Part shown: in pieces, positions 1-7,557 of the stretch | How the letters are laid out: every line of letters begins with the position of its first letter | Position numbering within the stretch: position 1 is the first letter of the stretch | Notes under the pieces: generated by a model | The model's input: the letters and a program-made list of their open reading frames with translations, nothing else | What the model was told of the DNA's origin: nothing | Databases searched by the model: none | Program-made: the position numbers and the translations under genes | NCBI GenBank assembly: GCA_029573365.1 | Contig: JAKQGD010000515.1 | Location: 1 to 7,557, forward strand | Direction of reading: 5' to 3' | Length of the DNA: 7,557 nt | DNA from: Bacteroidota bacterium | Lineage (GTDB): Bacteria; Bacteroidota; Bacteroidia; Chitinophagales; Saprospiraceae

Positions 1-3000
1 CGAAGTTATCCTGCAAAACAATACCATCCTTGTGTTTAAACCCAAATCAGGTTTTGTGGCCGGCCAGACCTACAAGGTAAACCTCAACCTCAAGTCCCTG
101 GACAGTAAAAGATTTACCGAGGACCTATCTTATTACATCAAGACCTTTGCCCAGGATATGAAGGTCGAAAGGGAAGGCCTCATCATCAATGCCGACGGAT
201 CGGTTACCATGGTAGTTGTGGCACGCACTGCAGACATAGCCGACCCTGAAAAGCTGAAGTCTTGTTTTATCTCCGATGCTGACCACGTAGACATCATAGA
301 GCGGACTGCAAATGAATACGAGCTTAATTTTAACTACAAACGTGGCATGAAAAAGGAATCTGCCATTAAGTATGATGGCAAAGTCATAGGTGCTGATGTC
401 AGTGGCGGAGTAGCACTTTTTGACGTCAATCCTGATCAGTTTGGAGTAGTGTATTCGCATTATGACCTGGCAGAAAAAGCATTTAACATATATTTTTCTC
501 AAAGGCTCAGTTCGCAGGCGGACCTCACGGGATTGGTGAGGGTCCAGGACCAGAATGCAAAGTATGCCGTCAACAACAACGTCCTCACGATTTACCTGGG
601 AGATGTGAGAACACTGAGCATTGCCGTCATTAAAGTGGACAAAGGCATACGATCAGTAGAAAATAAAACTCTGCCTTCCGACTTTAATTTTGAGCTGCAG
701 CTCAATGTCGATAAGCCTGATGCCCAGTTTGTAGACGAAGGCAATTATTTCCCTTCAGAAGGAGATTTCAGGATTCCGATACGCACCCGTGCCCTGGAAG
801 CACTGAGGATTATGGTCATAGAGATCAAGCAGGAAAATGTAATGCATTATCTGGCCTGGAACTCTTTGGAAAATGCTGATTTTTATAATCTTAGGATGTA
901 TGGGCGGCCGGTATATGACCAGCTTGTGCCATTGACCGAAGGGGTGCGTGATGGCGAAGGATGGACCGTCCACGGCATAGACCTGACGTCCAGGATCAGG
1001 AAAAATCCGGGAAGCATTTATCACATCAGTCTCGATTTCGGACCTGAAAATACATCACTTTCGTGCAAGAAAAATCTTGCCAAATACGATATCCATTCTA
1101 AAATACCAGGGGAGGATTATTTCAAAACAAAGGAGAGTTATTACAATGACTATTATGAATACAATGAAGATTATGTATGGGAGGAAAACCAGGACCCTTG
1201 CAAGCTGTCATTTTACATAAACCGGTATCCTTCTAATAAGATATTTATCTGTTCAGATTTTTCCATTGTTGCAAAAAAAGCCGGCACCAACTTTCATTTT
1301 GCTGTTAACAAGTTGATGGACCTGGATGCAGTACCCGATGCGGAGCTCACTCTTTACAACCTGCAGGGGGAAAGCATCACTTCCGTCCGCACGACATCAG
1401 ACGGAATGGCAGAAGCCATACGCCTCGGAGATGCTCCCGCGGTAGTAAAAATCAGTAAAAACAACCAGGTGACCTACCTTTCGCTTGACGAAAACCAAAG
1501 CAATTCATTGACGGAATTTGACGTTGCAGGAGAAAGGACAGAAACCGAAACCGAATTTTTTGCGTACACCGATCGGGATGTGTGGAGGCCCGGAGACAGC
1601 ATTTTTGTGGACCTCATGGTCAATAAGTCGCAGAGTGACCTACCCAAAGGCCTGCCTGTAGTCATGACTTTTTACAATACCGAAAACCTGGTCATAGACG
1701 AGCAGGTGCAGCAGATAGACCTCGACAGAAAACTCATATACAATTTTACTGTACACACTCCGGCTGCTGCCAAAACCGGTACTTACAGGTGTATGTTTAG
1801 GGTGGGCCCCAAAACCATACGTAAAAACATCAGGGTAGAAACCATAAAGCCCAATACTGCCGAAACCACCTTTCAGTTTGACAACCTCAAAGACAACATA
1901 ATTTACTCAGAAAATCTATCCGGATCACTGGCTGTAAAATACCTCACCGGTTTTGAAGTAGGCGAAGCCGGCGTAAAAGCCGTAGGGCTTGCCAGAAAAA
2001 TATCCAATCCCTTCCCTGATTACAGCGATTATATGTTTGACATATACAACAATGAAGAACAGGAAAGTCAGTTTGACATCGTCGATGCCAAAACAAATGA
2101 CAAAGGTGTGGTAAGTTTTCAGGGTGACCAGAACCTCAAACGTTACAATAGCCCTGTGCGGGTATCCGTAGAAACCGAGACAACCCTACCGGGCGGTGGC
2201 ACCAACAAGGAGGGCAGCTCAGTCAAAGTCTTTCCATTCGAATCTTACATCGGGTCCAAGCGAAAGGAAGGTACAGGCTGGAACGGCAATCACACATTCA
2301 CAGAATCCATAGAGGTAGGCCTCATACATCTGAATGACAGGGGAAAGGCTGATACCCGGCCGGCTAAAATATCGTATATCCTGCAGAAACACGTCAATTC
2401 GTGGTGGGTAGACAAATACACACTCAGGTCAAATGGCAACTTTGTTCAGTCCGATTATTGGCAAAATCAGGACGAAGGCTCGTTAACCATTACCGACAAA
2501 GGAAAATACGCCATCGCCAAAGGCAAACTTACCAAAGGAGCCTACAGGGTGACTTTTACCGATGATGCTTCAGGACATATGAGCCAGACTTATTTTACTG
2601 TGTATGATGGCAAGGAGACCATACCCGGCTCACAACCCTACATCATAGAATTACAAACAGACAAAGACAGATACAAGGCTGGCGAAACAGTAAACCTCAG
2701 ATTCCCCCCCGTCAGCAAAGCAAGGGTGCTCATCAGCATAGAGCGGGGCAACAGAGTTATAAAACAAAGCTGGTTTGACCTGTCATCCACCAATACCAAT
2801 ATAAACCTTCCTACGGACGCCAGCTGGGCACCCAATGTCTACATACACGCCACAGTTATGCAGCCGTATAAGCAAAAAGAGAACGACCTGCCACTCAGAA
2901 TGTACGGTATAAAACACATATTTATGGACGGGTCAGCCTCGGTGTTGATGCCCCTAGCCACCATTCCTGACAAAATGGAATCAGGAATGACATATACATT

Positions 3001-5272
3001 TGCCGTCTCCGAAAAAAACGGCAATGCCATGGAATACACCCTGGCTCTTGTAGATGAAGGTTTGCTAAATCTGACAGGTTATGCTACCCCTGATCCATCA
3101 AAACATTTTAACGGAAAGTTTCCACTGCTCGTCAGAACCTGGGACATATATCAATACCTTATTAATTATTTCAAGGGCAAATTTGCAGGCATCATCACCA
3201 TAGGAGGGGACGACGCATATCATCCGGATGCCTTGCCTGAAATAAGCCGCTTTAAACCCGTGGCCATGCACCAGGGCTCATTTAAGCTTTCGGCCAACGG
3301 CAAAAACACACATAAAGTGACCATACCCAATTACGTAGGAAAAGTGAGGCTCATGATTGTAGCCTGTAGCGACAATAATTTTGGTAAACTGGAAAAACTC
3401 ATACCTGTCAAAAATCCTCTCATGGTGCAGGCACAGTTTCCAAGGTCACTCAATGTTTCTGACAAACTGCAACTGCCCGTTACCGTACTCAGGGACGATC
3501 CATCGATATCAGCAGCAACCCTGTCTGCCGTTTCCGACCCTTCCATGGTTAAAGGGCTGAGTGCCAGCCGCAACATTTCTTTTACCGGTAAAAACCAGGT
3601 GCTAAACATCTATGATCTCGAGGTCCTTAATAAAACCGGAAAACTCAATGTGGAGATGAACGTCAGTGGCAACGGAAAGACTATGAAGGAAGCCACAGAA
3701 ATCCTTGTCAACTATCCTAACTCATATGAATCCTCTGTAGCTGCCCAGATCATAGAGCCGGGAGGCACGGCGACCATTGCGGTAACGCCCAAAGGTTACA
3801 GAGAAGTATTCAGCTCAGGAGTCATGATCAGTGGACTCAAAGTGCCCAATTTTACTAAATATGCTGATGAGCTTGTAGAATATCCTTATGGATGCCTGGA
3901 GCAAACCACTTCGGCGGGCTTTGCACAGCTGTATCTCGACAAAGTACTGTCTCTCGATCCTCAAAAAAACAGGATAAGGCTGGAAAATCTTCAGGCAACT
4001 ATAAATAAGCTGTCAAGATTGCAGAATGCTAACGGGAAGTTCAACTATTGGGACAACAATTATTACCATTTCTGGTCCGACATTTATGCCGGCAATTTCC
4101 TGGTGGAGGCTCAGATGCTGGGATATCTCGGTAACAAATCCGATATGCTGACACAATGGCTTGAGGCACATTCCACTTCTGCCAACAATTGGGCTCTGGC
4201 CGAGGTATCCTCCACGTATGTGTATGAATCCGAAGTTCTGGCCCAGGCCTTCAGGCTATACGTCCTCGCTAAGGCTGGAAAACCTGCCAAATCTGCCATG
4301 AACAGGTTTGTCACAAGCCAAAAATCAATTAACTCGGTCACCTGGTGGCTTATGGCAGGTGCCTTCAAACTCAGTGGCTATGACTCCAAAGCAGACGAAC
4401 TGGTGGCCAAAGCCGAAAATCTGCAAAAAGAATACAATCAGGAACGCAGTTATGGCACATTTGGTGATCAGGGCCGCGACTGGGCGATCATAGTGGACAT
4501 CCTGAGCCATTTTGACAACCATAAAAAGAAGATGGAGGCCTACTACGATCAGATGGTTGATGTCATCAATAAATCATATTGGACAAGCACCCAGACCAAA
4601 GGCTTTGCTTTCATTTCTGCGTACCGCTATTTTGGCAAGTCTCTGGGTATTTCCAATACTGTCGAATACACCATGTCAGGATTGCCGGGGGGCAGTAAGT
4701 CGTACGTACATTCTGCCTTCGAGCCACGTTTGACATCGTTCACAACATCTTCTTTTGACAAAAAGATAACGGTACGAAATACAGGCAAGGGAAAGTTGTA
4801 TCTTTATCAGACGGACAGATACATTGACAACAATCTGGCAAAAAAAGCCTCGGCAGAAAACCTGGGGGTAGCAATAGATTATTACAATCTGACTCGCAAA
4901 AAACAAGGGCTTACAGGCATTATGCTCGGCGATGACATACAGATTCATGTGCGTGTGACAAATCCGACAGCTTTGGAAGTCGAAAACCTGGCTCTAAACG
5001 TTAAGATGCCATCCGGATGGGAACTTATAAACCCTAGAATATACGAGACAAATATCTCAGACATGACCGAAAAGTACACGTATCAGGACTTTAAAGATGA
5101 CAGAGTGTATACGTTTTTTGGCCTCGCCGCCGGCGAAGGAAAATCGTTTACTTTCAGGGCAAAAGCCGCTTTTACCGGAGACTTTTTTCATCCTTCCATT
5201 TCCTGCGAACATATGTACAAGGGATCTGTAAATGCCAGAACGGCCACAGACAGGATGGTTGTATCCAAATGA
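1..5272 (+). CDS. Thioester-containing bacterial alpha-2-macroglobulin (YfhM/ECAM-like), 5' partial
   Basis: Broad-spectrum protease trap, expected in the periplasm and usually a lipoprotein in this family. A protease cuts the bait loop, the protein collapses around it and the thioester bonds to it covalently. The frame is open to the left edge (first full codon at 2), so the GTG at 32 is not the real start; the signal peptide or lipobox lies outside. Residues are numbered from that GTG. Visible parts are: N-terminal macroglobulin-like repeats (about 1-500), including the PIRTRALEALRIMVIEIK strand near 249; an MG2 domain from about 507 (AYTDRDVWRPGDSI); the bait-region domain from about 870, with VDEG at 1007-1010; the A2M domain from about 1074 (FKPVAMHQGSF); thioester GCLEQ at 1287-1291 opening the helical thioester domain; and a C-terminal beta domain with the YQDFKDDRVYTFF signature at 1684. 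It ends at TGA 5270-5272. Full length is probably about 1850 residues. Family assignment is very secure; the trapped proteases are unknown. Confidence 0.97.
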   Translation, partial: EVILQNNTILVFKPKSGFVAGQTYKVNLNLKSLDSKRFTEDLSYYIKTFAQDMKVEREGLIINADGSVTMVVVARTADIADPEKLKSCFISDADHVDIIERTANEYELNFNYKRGMKKESAIKYDGKVIGADVSGGVALFDVNPDQFGVVYSHYDLAEKAFNIYFSQRLSSQADLTGLVRVQDQNAKYAVNNNVLTIYLGDVRTLSIAVIKVDKGIRSVENKTLPSDFNFELQLNVDKPDAQFVDEGNYFPSEGDFRIPIRTRALEALRIMVIEIKQENVMHYLAWNSLENADFYNLRMYGRPVYDQLVPLTEGVRDGEGWTVHGIDLTSRIRKNPGSIYHISLDFGPENTSLSCKKNLAKYDIHSKIPGEDYFKTKESYYNDYYEYNEDYVWEENQDPCKLSFYINRYPSNKIFICSDFSIVAKKAGTNFHFAVNKLMDLDAVPDAELTLYNLQGESITSVRTTSDGMAEAIRLGDAPAVVKISKNNQVTYLSLDENQSNSLTEFDVAGERTETETEFFAYTDRDVWRPGDSIFVDLMVNKSQSDLPKGLPVVMTFYNTENLVIDEQVQQIDLDRKLIYNFTVHTPAAAKTGTYRCMFRVGPKTIRKNIRVETIKPNTAETTFQFDNLKDNIIYSENLSGSLAVKYLTGFEVGEAGVKAVGLARKISNPFPDYSDYMFDIYNNEEQESQFDIVDAKTNDKGVVSFQGDQNLKRYNSPVRVSVETETTLPGGGTNKEGSSVKVFPFESYIGSKRKEGTGWNGNHTFTESIEVGLIHLNDRGKADTRPAKISYILQKHVNSWWVDKYTLRSNGNFVQSDYWQNQDEGSLTITDKGKYAIAKGKLTKGAYRVTFTDDASGHMSQTYFTVYDGKETIPGSQPYIIELQTDKDRYKAGETVNLRFPPVSKARVLISIERGNRVIKQSWFDLSSTNTNINLPTDASWAPNVYIHATVMQPYKQKENDLPLRMYGIKHIFMDGSASVLMPLATIPDKMESGMTYTFAVSEKNGNAMEYTLALVDEGLLNLTGYATPDPSKHFNGKFPLLVRTWDIYQYLINYFKGKFAGIITIGGDDAYHPDALPEISRFKPVAMHQGSFKLSANGKNTHKVTIPNYVGKVRLMIVACSDNNFGKLEKLIPVKNPLMVQAQFPRSLNVSDKLQLPVTVLRDDPSISAATLSAVSDPSMVKGLSASRNISFTGKNQVLNIYDLEVLNKTGKLNVEMNVSGNGKTMKEATEILVNYPNSYESSVAAQIIEPGGTATIAVTPKGYREVFSSGVMISGLKVPNFTKYADELVEYPYGCLEQTTSAGFAQLYLDKVLSLDPQKNRIRLENLQATINKLSRLQNANGKFNYWDNNYYHFWSDIYAGNFLVEAQMLGYLGNKSDMLTQWLEAHSTSANNWALAEVSSTYVYESEVLAQAFRLYVLAKAGKPAKSAMNRFVTSQKSINSVTWWLMAGAFKLSGYDSKADELVAKAENLQKEYNQERSYGTFGDQGRDWAIIVDILSHFDNHKKKMEAYYDQMVDVINKSYWTSTQTKGFAFISAYRYFGKSLGISNTVEYTMSGLPGGSKSYVHSAFEPRLTSFTTSSFDKKITVRNTGKGKLYLYQTDRYIDNNLAKKASAENLGVAIDYYNLTRKKQGLTGIMLGDDIQIHVRVTNPTALEVENLALNVKMPSGWELINPRIYETNISDMTEKYTYQDFKDDRVYTFFGLAAGEGKSFTFRAKAAFTGDFFHPSISCEHMYKGSVNARTATDRMVVSK
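3086..3250 (+). other. Probable bait loop region of the macroglobulin
   Basis: This stretch (residues about 1019-1073) lies between the conserved VDEG element of the bait-region domain and the FKPV start of the A2M domain. Its first part, with PDPSKHF and LLVRTWDIYQY, looks structured and family-like. Its last part (about 1056-1073) is Gly-Asp-rich then Pro-rich, reads TIGGDDAYHPDALPEISR, and looks exposed and flexible. It offers Lys, Arg, aromatic and acidic residues to proteases of several specificities. Placement of the bait here is inferred from domain order; the exact loop limits cannot be read from sequence alone. Confidence 0.45.
3890..3904 (+). other. Thioester motif GCLEQ of the macroglobulin
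   Basis: These five codons encode G-C-L-E-Q. In thioester proteins of the A2M/C3 superfamily the Cys side chain (codon 3893-3895, C1288 counted from the GTG at 32) and the Gln side chain (codon 3902-3904, Q1291) form the internal beta-cysteinyl-gamma-glutamyl thioester that attacks the trapped protease. The preceding residues VEYPYG and the following TTSAGFAQLYL match the usual surroundings. The intact motif separates this protein from thioester-less bacterial macroglobulins such as E. coli YfaS/MagD, and agrees with its location near pbpC. Confidence 0.95.
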
Positions 5273-5318
5273 AACCATATACATAGATTTTTGGTTTCCC
5301 TAAGTGCGTTCATGGTTT

Positions 5319-5326
5319 TTTATTTG
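5319..5326 (+). promoter_or_regulatory. Weak candidate Bacteroidota -7 promoter box before the antiporter gene
   Basis: TTTATTTG differs at one base from the Bacteroidota -7 consensus TAnnTTTG and lies about 41 bases upstream of the ATG at 5368, leaving room for a short leader. The -33 partner is poor: an exact TTTG at 5290-5293 is 25 bases away, longer than usual, and a TTTC at 5295-5298 is 20 bases away but imperfect. The 95-base gap could hold an internal promoter, or the three genes could be read from an upstream promoter only. The sequence does not decide between these. Confidence 0.2.
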
Positions 5327-5367
5327 TGAACATTGTCTTTTTCAGGAAAAAGTAAATCATATATCAA

Positions 5368-6627
5368 ATGGATACTCCCATCATTCTGACCCTTTGTGTG
5401 TTGTTGCTTCTGGCTTATGTATTTGATATAACTTCTGCAAAAACCAGAATTCCATCCGTCATCCTCCTCTTGGTCCTGGGCTATGTGGTGAGGCAAATTA
5501 CCACCAGTTTTAAGACCGATATTCCGGATCTTTCTCCGGTATTGCCACTGCTGGGCACAGTTGGATTGATACTTATAGTTCTTGAAGGCTCATTGGAACT
5601 CCACCTCAACAAGGAAAAACTGCCTTTTGCCATGAAGTCATCTCTGATGGCTTTGTTGCCCATGTTACTCATAAGCTTTCTGCTTGGTCATGCTTTTTAT
5701 TATTTTAGTGAGGGAGATTATCAGGCAGGCCTTGCCAATGCTATTCCATTTGCCGTCATCAGTAGTGCCATTGCCATCCCCACTGCCAGCATCCTGGCCT
5801 CTAAGGACCGAGAATTTATCACCTATGAAAGCAGTTTTTCAGATATCTTCGGTGTCATCTTTTTTAACTTTATAACTCTGAATGACAATATTGGCACCGG
5901 TTCCTTCGGTTTCTTTTTTATGGAAATTCTGGTCATCCTGGTCGTCAGTTTTGTGGCTACAGCGGCCCTTGCTTTTTTGCTTGGCAACATAAAACACCAT
6001 GTAAAGTTTGTACCTATTATCCTCATCGTCGTACTGATATACGTGGTTTCAAAGATCTATCATCTCCCTGCACTTATATTTATATTGTTGTTTGGCCTGT
6101 TCCTGGGAAACCTGGATGAATTGAAAGGTTATGCTGTTATCCACAGGCTAAAACCTGACATCCTTAAAAATGAGGTTAAAAAGTTTAAAGAACTTACCAT
6201 GGAGATTGCCTTTCTGATAAGGGCATTGTTTTTTCTCGTCTTTGGATACCTTATCGAATCCCGCGAAATGTTTAACTCCGACACCATAATCTGGGCATTA
6301 TGTATTGTGGCAGGCATATTTTTAATGAGGTTTATATTTCTCAGATTATTGAAATTTACAATAGACCCCCTGATTTATATAGCACCCCGCGGACTCATCA
6401 CCATACTGCTGTTTCTGAGCCTGCCGGTCCAGTATAATATCTCCCTGGTCAACAGGTCTCTCATCATCCAGGTCATCCTGCTTACAGCCCTCGTCATGAT
6501 GATTGGAATGATAACCTACCGAAAAGAAAAAAGGAGCACTGCCATACACACAGATAATCACACCGTGGTATCGTCATCATTTGACAGCGATGGTGACCGT
6601 ATCGAATTGGAAACTCCTGAGTCATAA
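5368..6627 (+). CDS. Cation:proton antiporter, CPA/Na+-H+ exchanger fold
   Basis: Inner-membrane protein of 419 residues that should exchange Na+ or K+ for protons. The start is secure: an in-frame TAA lies at 5353-5355 and the ATG at 5368 is the first start codon after it. No clear Shine-Dalgarno is present; the leader is AT-rich. I count about 13 hydrophobic segments between residues 4 and 384. Family marks are IPSVILLLVLGYVV in segment 2, LILIVLEGSLEL (E73) in segment 3, SSAIAIPTAS (132-141) in the unwound helix, ESSFSDIFG (154-162) at the cation site with D159, and APRGLIT with R341 in a late helix. A charged soluble tail follows residue 384, with no TrkA-N or other regulatory domain. D159 is preceded by Ser instead of the Asn of the common ND motif. 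The gene lies 95 bases after the macroglobulin and 7 bases before pbpC. The antiporter fold is secure; ion choice is not. Confidence 0.92.
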   Translation: MDTPIILTLCVLLLLAYVFDITSAKTRIPSVILLLVLGYVVRQITTSFKTDIPDLSPVLPLLGTVGLILIVLEGSLELHLNKEKLPFAMKSSLMALLPMLLISFLLGHAFYYFSEGDYQAGLANAIPFAVISSAIAIPTASILASKDREFITYESSFSDIFGVIFFNFITLNDNIGTGSFGFFFMEILVILVVSFVATAALAFLLGNIKHHVKFVPIILIVVLIYVVSKIYHLPALIFILLFGLFLGNLDELKGYAVIHRLKPDILKNEVKKFKELTMEIAFLIRALFFLVFGYLIESREMFNSDTIIWALCIVAGIFLMRFIFLRLLKFTIDPLIYIAPRGLITILLFLSLPVQYNISLVNRSLIIQVILLTALVMMIGMITYRKEKRSTAIHTDNHTVVSSSFDSDGDRIELETPES

Positions 6628-6634
6628 CCTGAAT

Positions 6635-7557
6635 ATGAAAATCCCTAAGTCATTGAGGATTTTATCTGCTGTTTCCGGACTGATGCTTTTGTTTGTCCTT
6701 TCCAATCCGCTTCCTGACTACAAACCATCCTACAGCAAATCCCTCTACAGCCGCGAGGGCGAATTGCTGGCTGCTACTGTTTCCACAGAAGGCCAGTGGT
6801 GTTTTCCCCATGAGGGCAGGATTCCCGATAAATTGTCCCGCTGCATTATCCTCTACGAAGATGAGTATCTGGACTGGCATCCCGGTTTCAATCCTGTGTC
6901 CGCAGTGAAAGCTTTCTTTCAGAACCGCCGACAGAACAAGATTGTCCGTGGTGCCAGCACACTCCCTATGCAGGTCATGCGTATGAAAAACCGCAATGCC
7001 CGCAGGACGTGGTCCAACAAACTCCGCGAAATGGTCTGGGCTGTCAAATACAGCCTCCTGCATACTGACCAAACCATACTCTGGGATTGGTGCAACATAG
7101 CACCCTTCGGCGGAAATACGGTAGGGGTCGGAGCGGCAGCTCTCCGGTATTTCGGCAGACCCGTCGATCAGTTGACGTGGTCAGAATCTGCACTTCTTGC
7201 CGTCATGCCCAATGGACCCTCATCAGCCAACCTCAGTAAAAACCGCGAAGCCCTCAGACAAAAAAGAGACTTCCTCCTTCACAAACTGGCTTTAAAGGGT
7301 TATTTTGACAATTCGGAACTCCAACTCTACCTTGGCGAAGACATACCCTCAGAAACCCGGGCTATACCTAGTGCCGCCTATCACGCCTTGCAATATCTGG
7401 CCGCCCGACACCCCGACAGGTATGTGTTCAAGACCATAATTCCGGCTCCAATACAAAACATGTCCCTGGACCTGCTCAGGCAGGAAGCCGCCTTTTTGGA
7501 GTCAGACGGTATAGGCAGTCTGGCCGCTGTCATCATCGACCTGCAAAATGATGCTCT
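6635..7557 (+). CDS. pbpC: Penicillin-binding protein 1C, N-terminal part (3' partial)
   Basis: Bifunctional murein synthase anchored in the inner membrane; 307 codons are visible and the frame is open at the right edge. The ATG at 6635 follows the antiporter stop by 7 bases, which implies translation from one transcript. Residues about 7-24 form the membrane anchor. The GT51 glycosyltransferase domain follows: motif I EDEYLDWHPG at 75-84 with catalytic E75; motif II GASTLPMQ at 106-113; motif III NKLRE at 128-132 with the second Glu E132; then IAPFGGN and AALRYFG, and the LLAVMPNGPSS segment typical of PBP1C. The transpeptidase domain begins near 295 (SLAAVIIDLQ); its active-site Ser and the C-terminal BiPBP_C domain lie outside the window. 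Both catalytic glutamates are kept, but motif II has Ala and Pro where GGSTxT is usual. PBP1C is preferred over PBP1A/1B because of these motif details and the macroglobulin neighbour. Confidence 0.93.
   Translation, partial: MKIPKSLRILSAVSGLMLLFVLSNPLPDYKPSYSKSLYSREGELLAATVSTEGQWCFPHEGRIPDKLSRCIILYEDEYLDWHPGFNPVSAVKAFFQNRRQNKIVRGASTLPMQVMRMKNRNARRTWSNKLREMVWAVKYSLLHTDQTILWDWCNIAPFGGNTVGVGAAALRYFGRPVDQLTWSESALLAVMPNGPSSANLSKNREALRQKRDFLLHKLALKGYFDNSELQLYLGEDIPSETRAIPSAAYHALQYLAARHPDRYVFKTIIPAPIQNMSLDLLRQEAAFLESDGIGSLAAVIIDLQNDA

Noticed and set aside
32..34. GTG as the macroglobulin start
   Set aside because: The frame is open upstream to the window edge, no signal peptide follows the GTG, and the residues before it (EVILQNNTILVFKPKSG) fit the N-terminal beta domain of the family, so the gene begins outside the window.
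125..502. Minus-strand open frame of 125 codons
   Set aside because: It is fully covered by the macroglobulin coding frame, has an unconvincing composition and no start context, and is a shadow frame.
1273..4846. Four A7 runs inside the macroglobulin gene (1273-1279, 3012-3018, 3963-3969, 4840-4846), some in phase as slippery heptamers
   Set aside because: The reading frame continues normally through all four into conserved domain sequence, there is no evident stimulatory structure, and A7 is short for phase variation. Chance in Lys-rich codons is enough to explain them.
5271..5298. Imperfect inverted repeat GAAACCA / TGGTTTC right after the macroglobulin stop, as a possible terminator
   Set aside because: The stem is only 7 pairs, mostly A-T, with a 14-base loop, and it is followed by CCCTAAGTGCG and not a T-run. 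It does not look like an intrinsic terminator.
5344..5352. AGGAAAAAG as a Shine-Dalgarno site for the antiporter
   Set aside because: It ends 15 bases before the ATG, too far for normal use, and Bacteroidota initiation rarely depends on such a site.
6662..7072. Minus-strand open frame of 136 codons
   Set aside because: It lies wholly inside pbpC, whose plus-strand translation shows clear GT51 motifs. The minus-strand product resembles nothing I recognise and is a shadow frame.

Overview
The window most likely comes from a member of the Bacteroidota. The evidence is that both large proteins resemble the long Bacteroidota versions of their families, the base composition is moderate, and neither visible start codon has a clear Shine-Dalgarno sequence. 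A finer placement cannot be supported from the sequence alone. All three genes lie on the plus strand and fill the window apart from one 95-bp gap and one 7-bp gap.

Positions 1-5272 hold the bulk of a very large bacterial alpha-2-macroglobulin (1756 residues visible, N-terminus outside the window). It has an intact GCLEQ thioester motif, so it should be a covalent protease trap of the type exemplified by E. coli YfhM (ECAM). Positions 5273-5367 are a short spacer with only weak promoter-like and hairpin signals. Positions 5368-6627 encode a 419-residue cation:proton antiporter of the CPA (Na+/H+ exchanger) fold. From 6635 to the right edge runs the first 307 residues of penicillin-binding protein 1C (pbpC), covering the membrane anchor, the glycosyltransferase domain and the very start of the transpeptidase domain.

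Alpha-2-macroglobulin next to pbpC is a known bacterial pairing. The usual reading is that PBP1C repairs the wall after a breach while the macroglobulin traps proteases that enter through it. The unusual point is the antiporter placed between them, with a gap to pbpC short enough to imply co-transcription. An envelope-stress role for the antiporter (restoring pH or ion balance during a breach) is an inference from position only. I see no mobile element, CRISPR array, RNA gene or wholly new system. The points worth checking are the antiporter insertion, its altered ND motif, the altered PBP1C glycosyltransferase motif II, and a Tyr/acid-rich loop between two cysteines in the macroglobulin.
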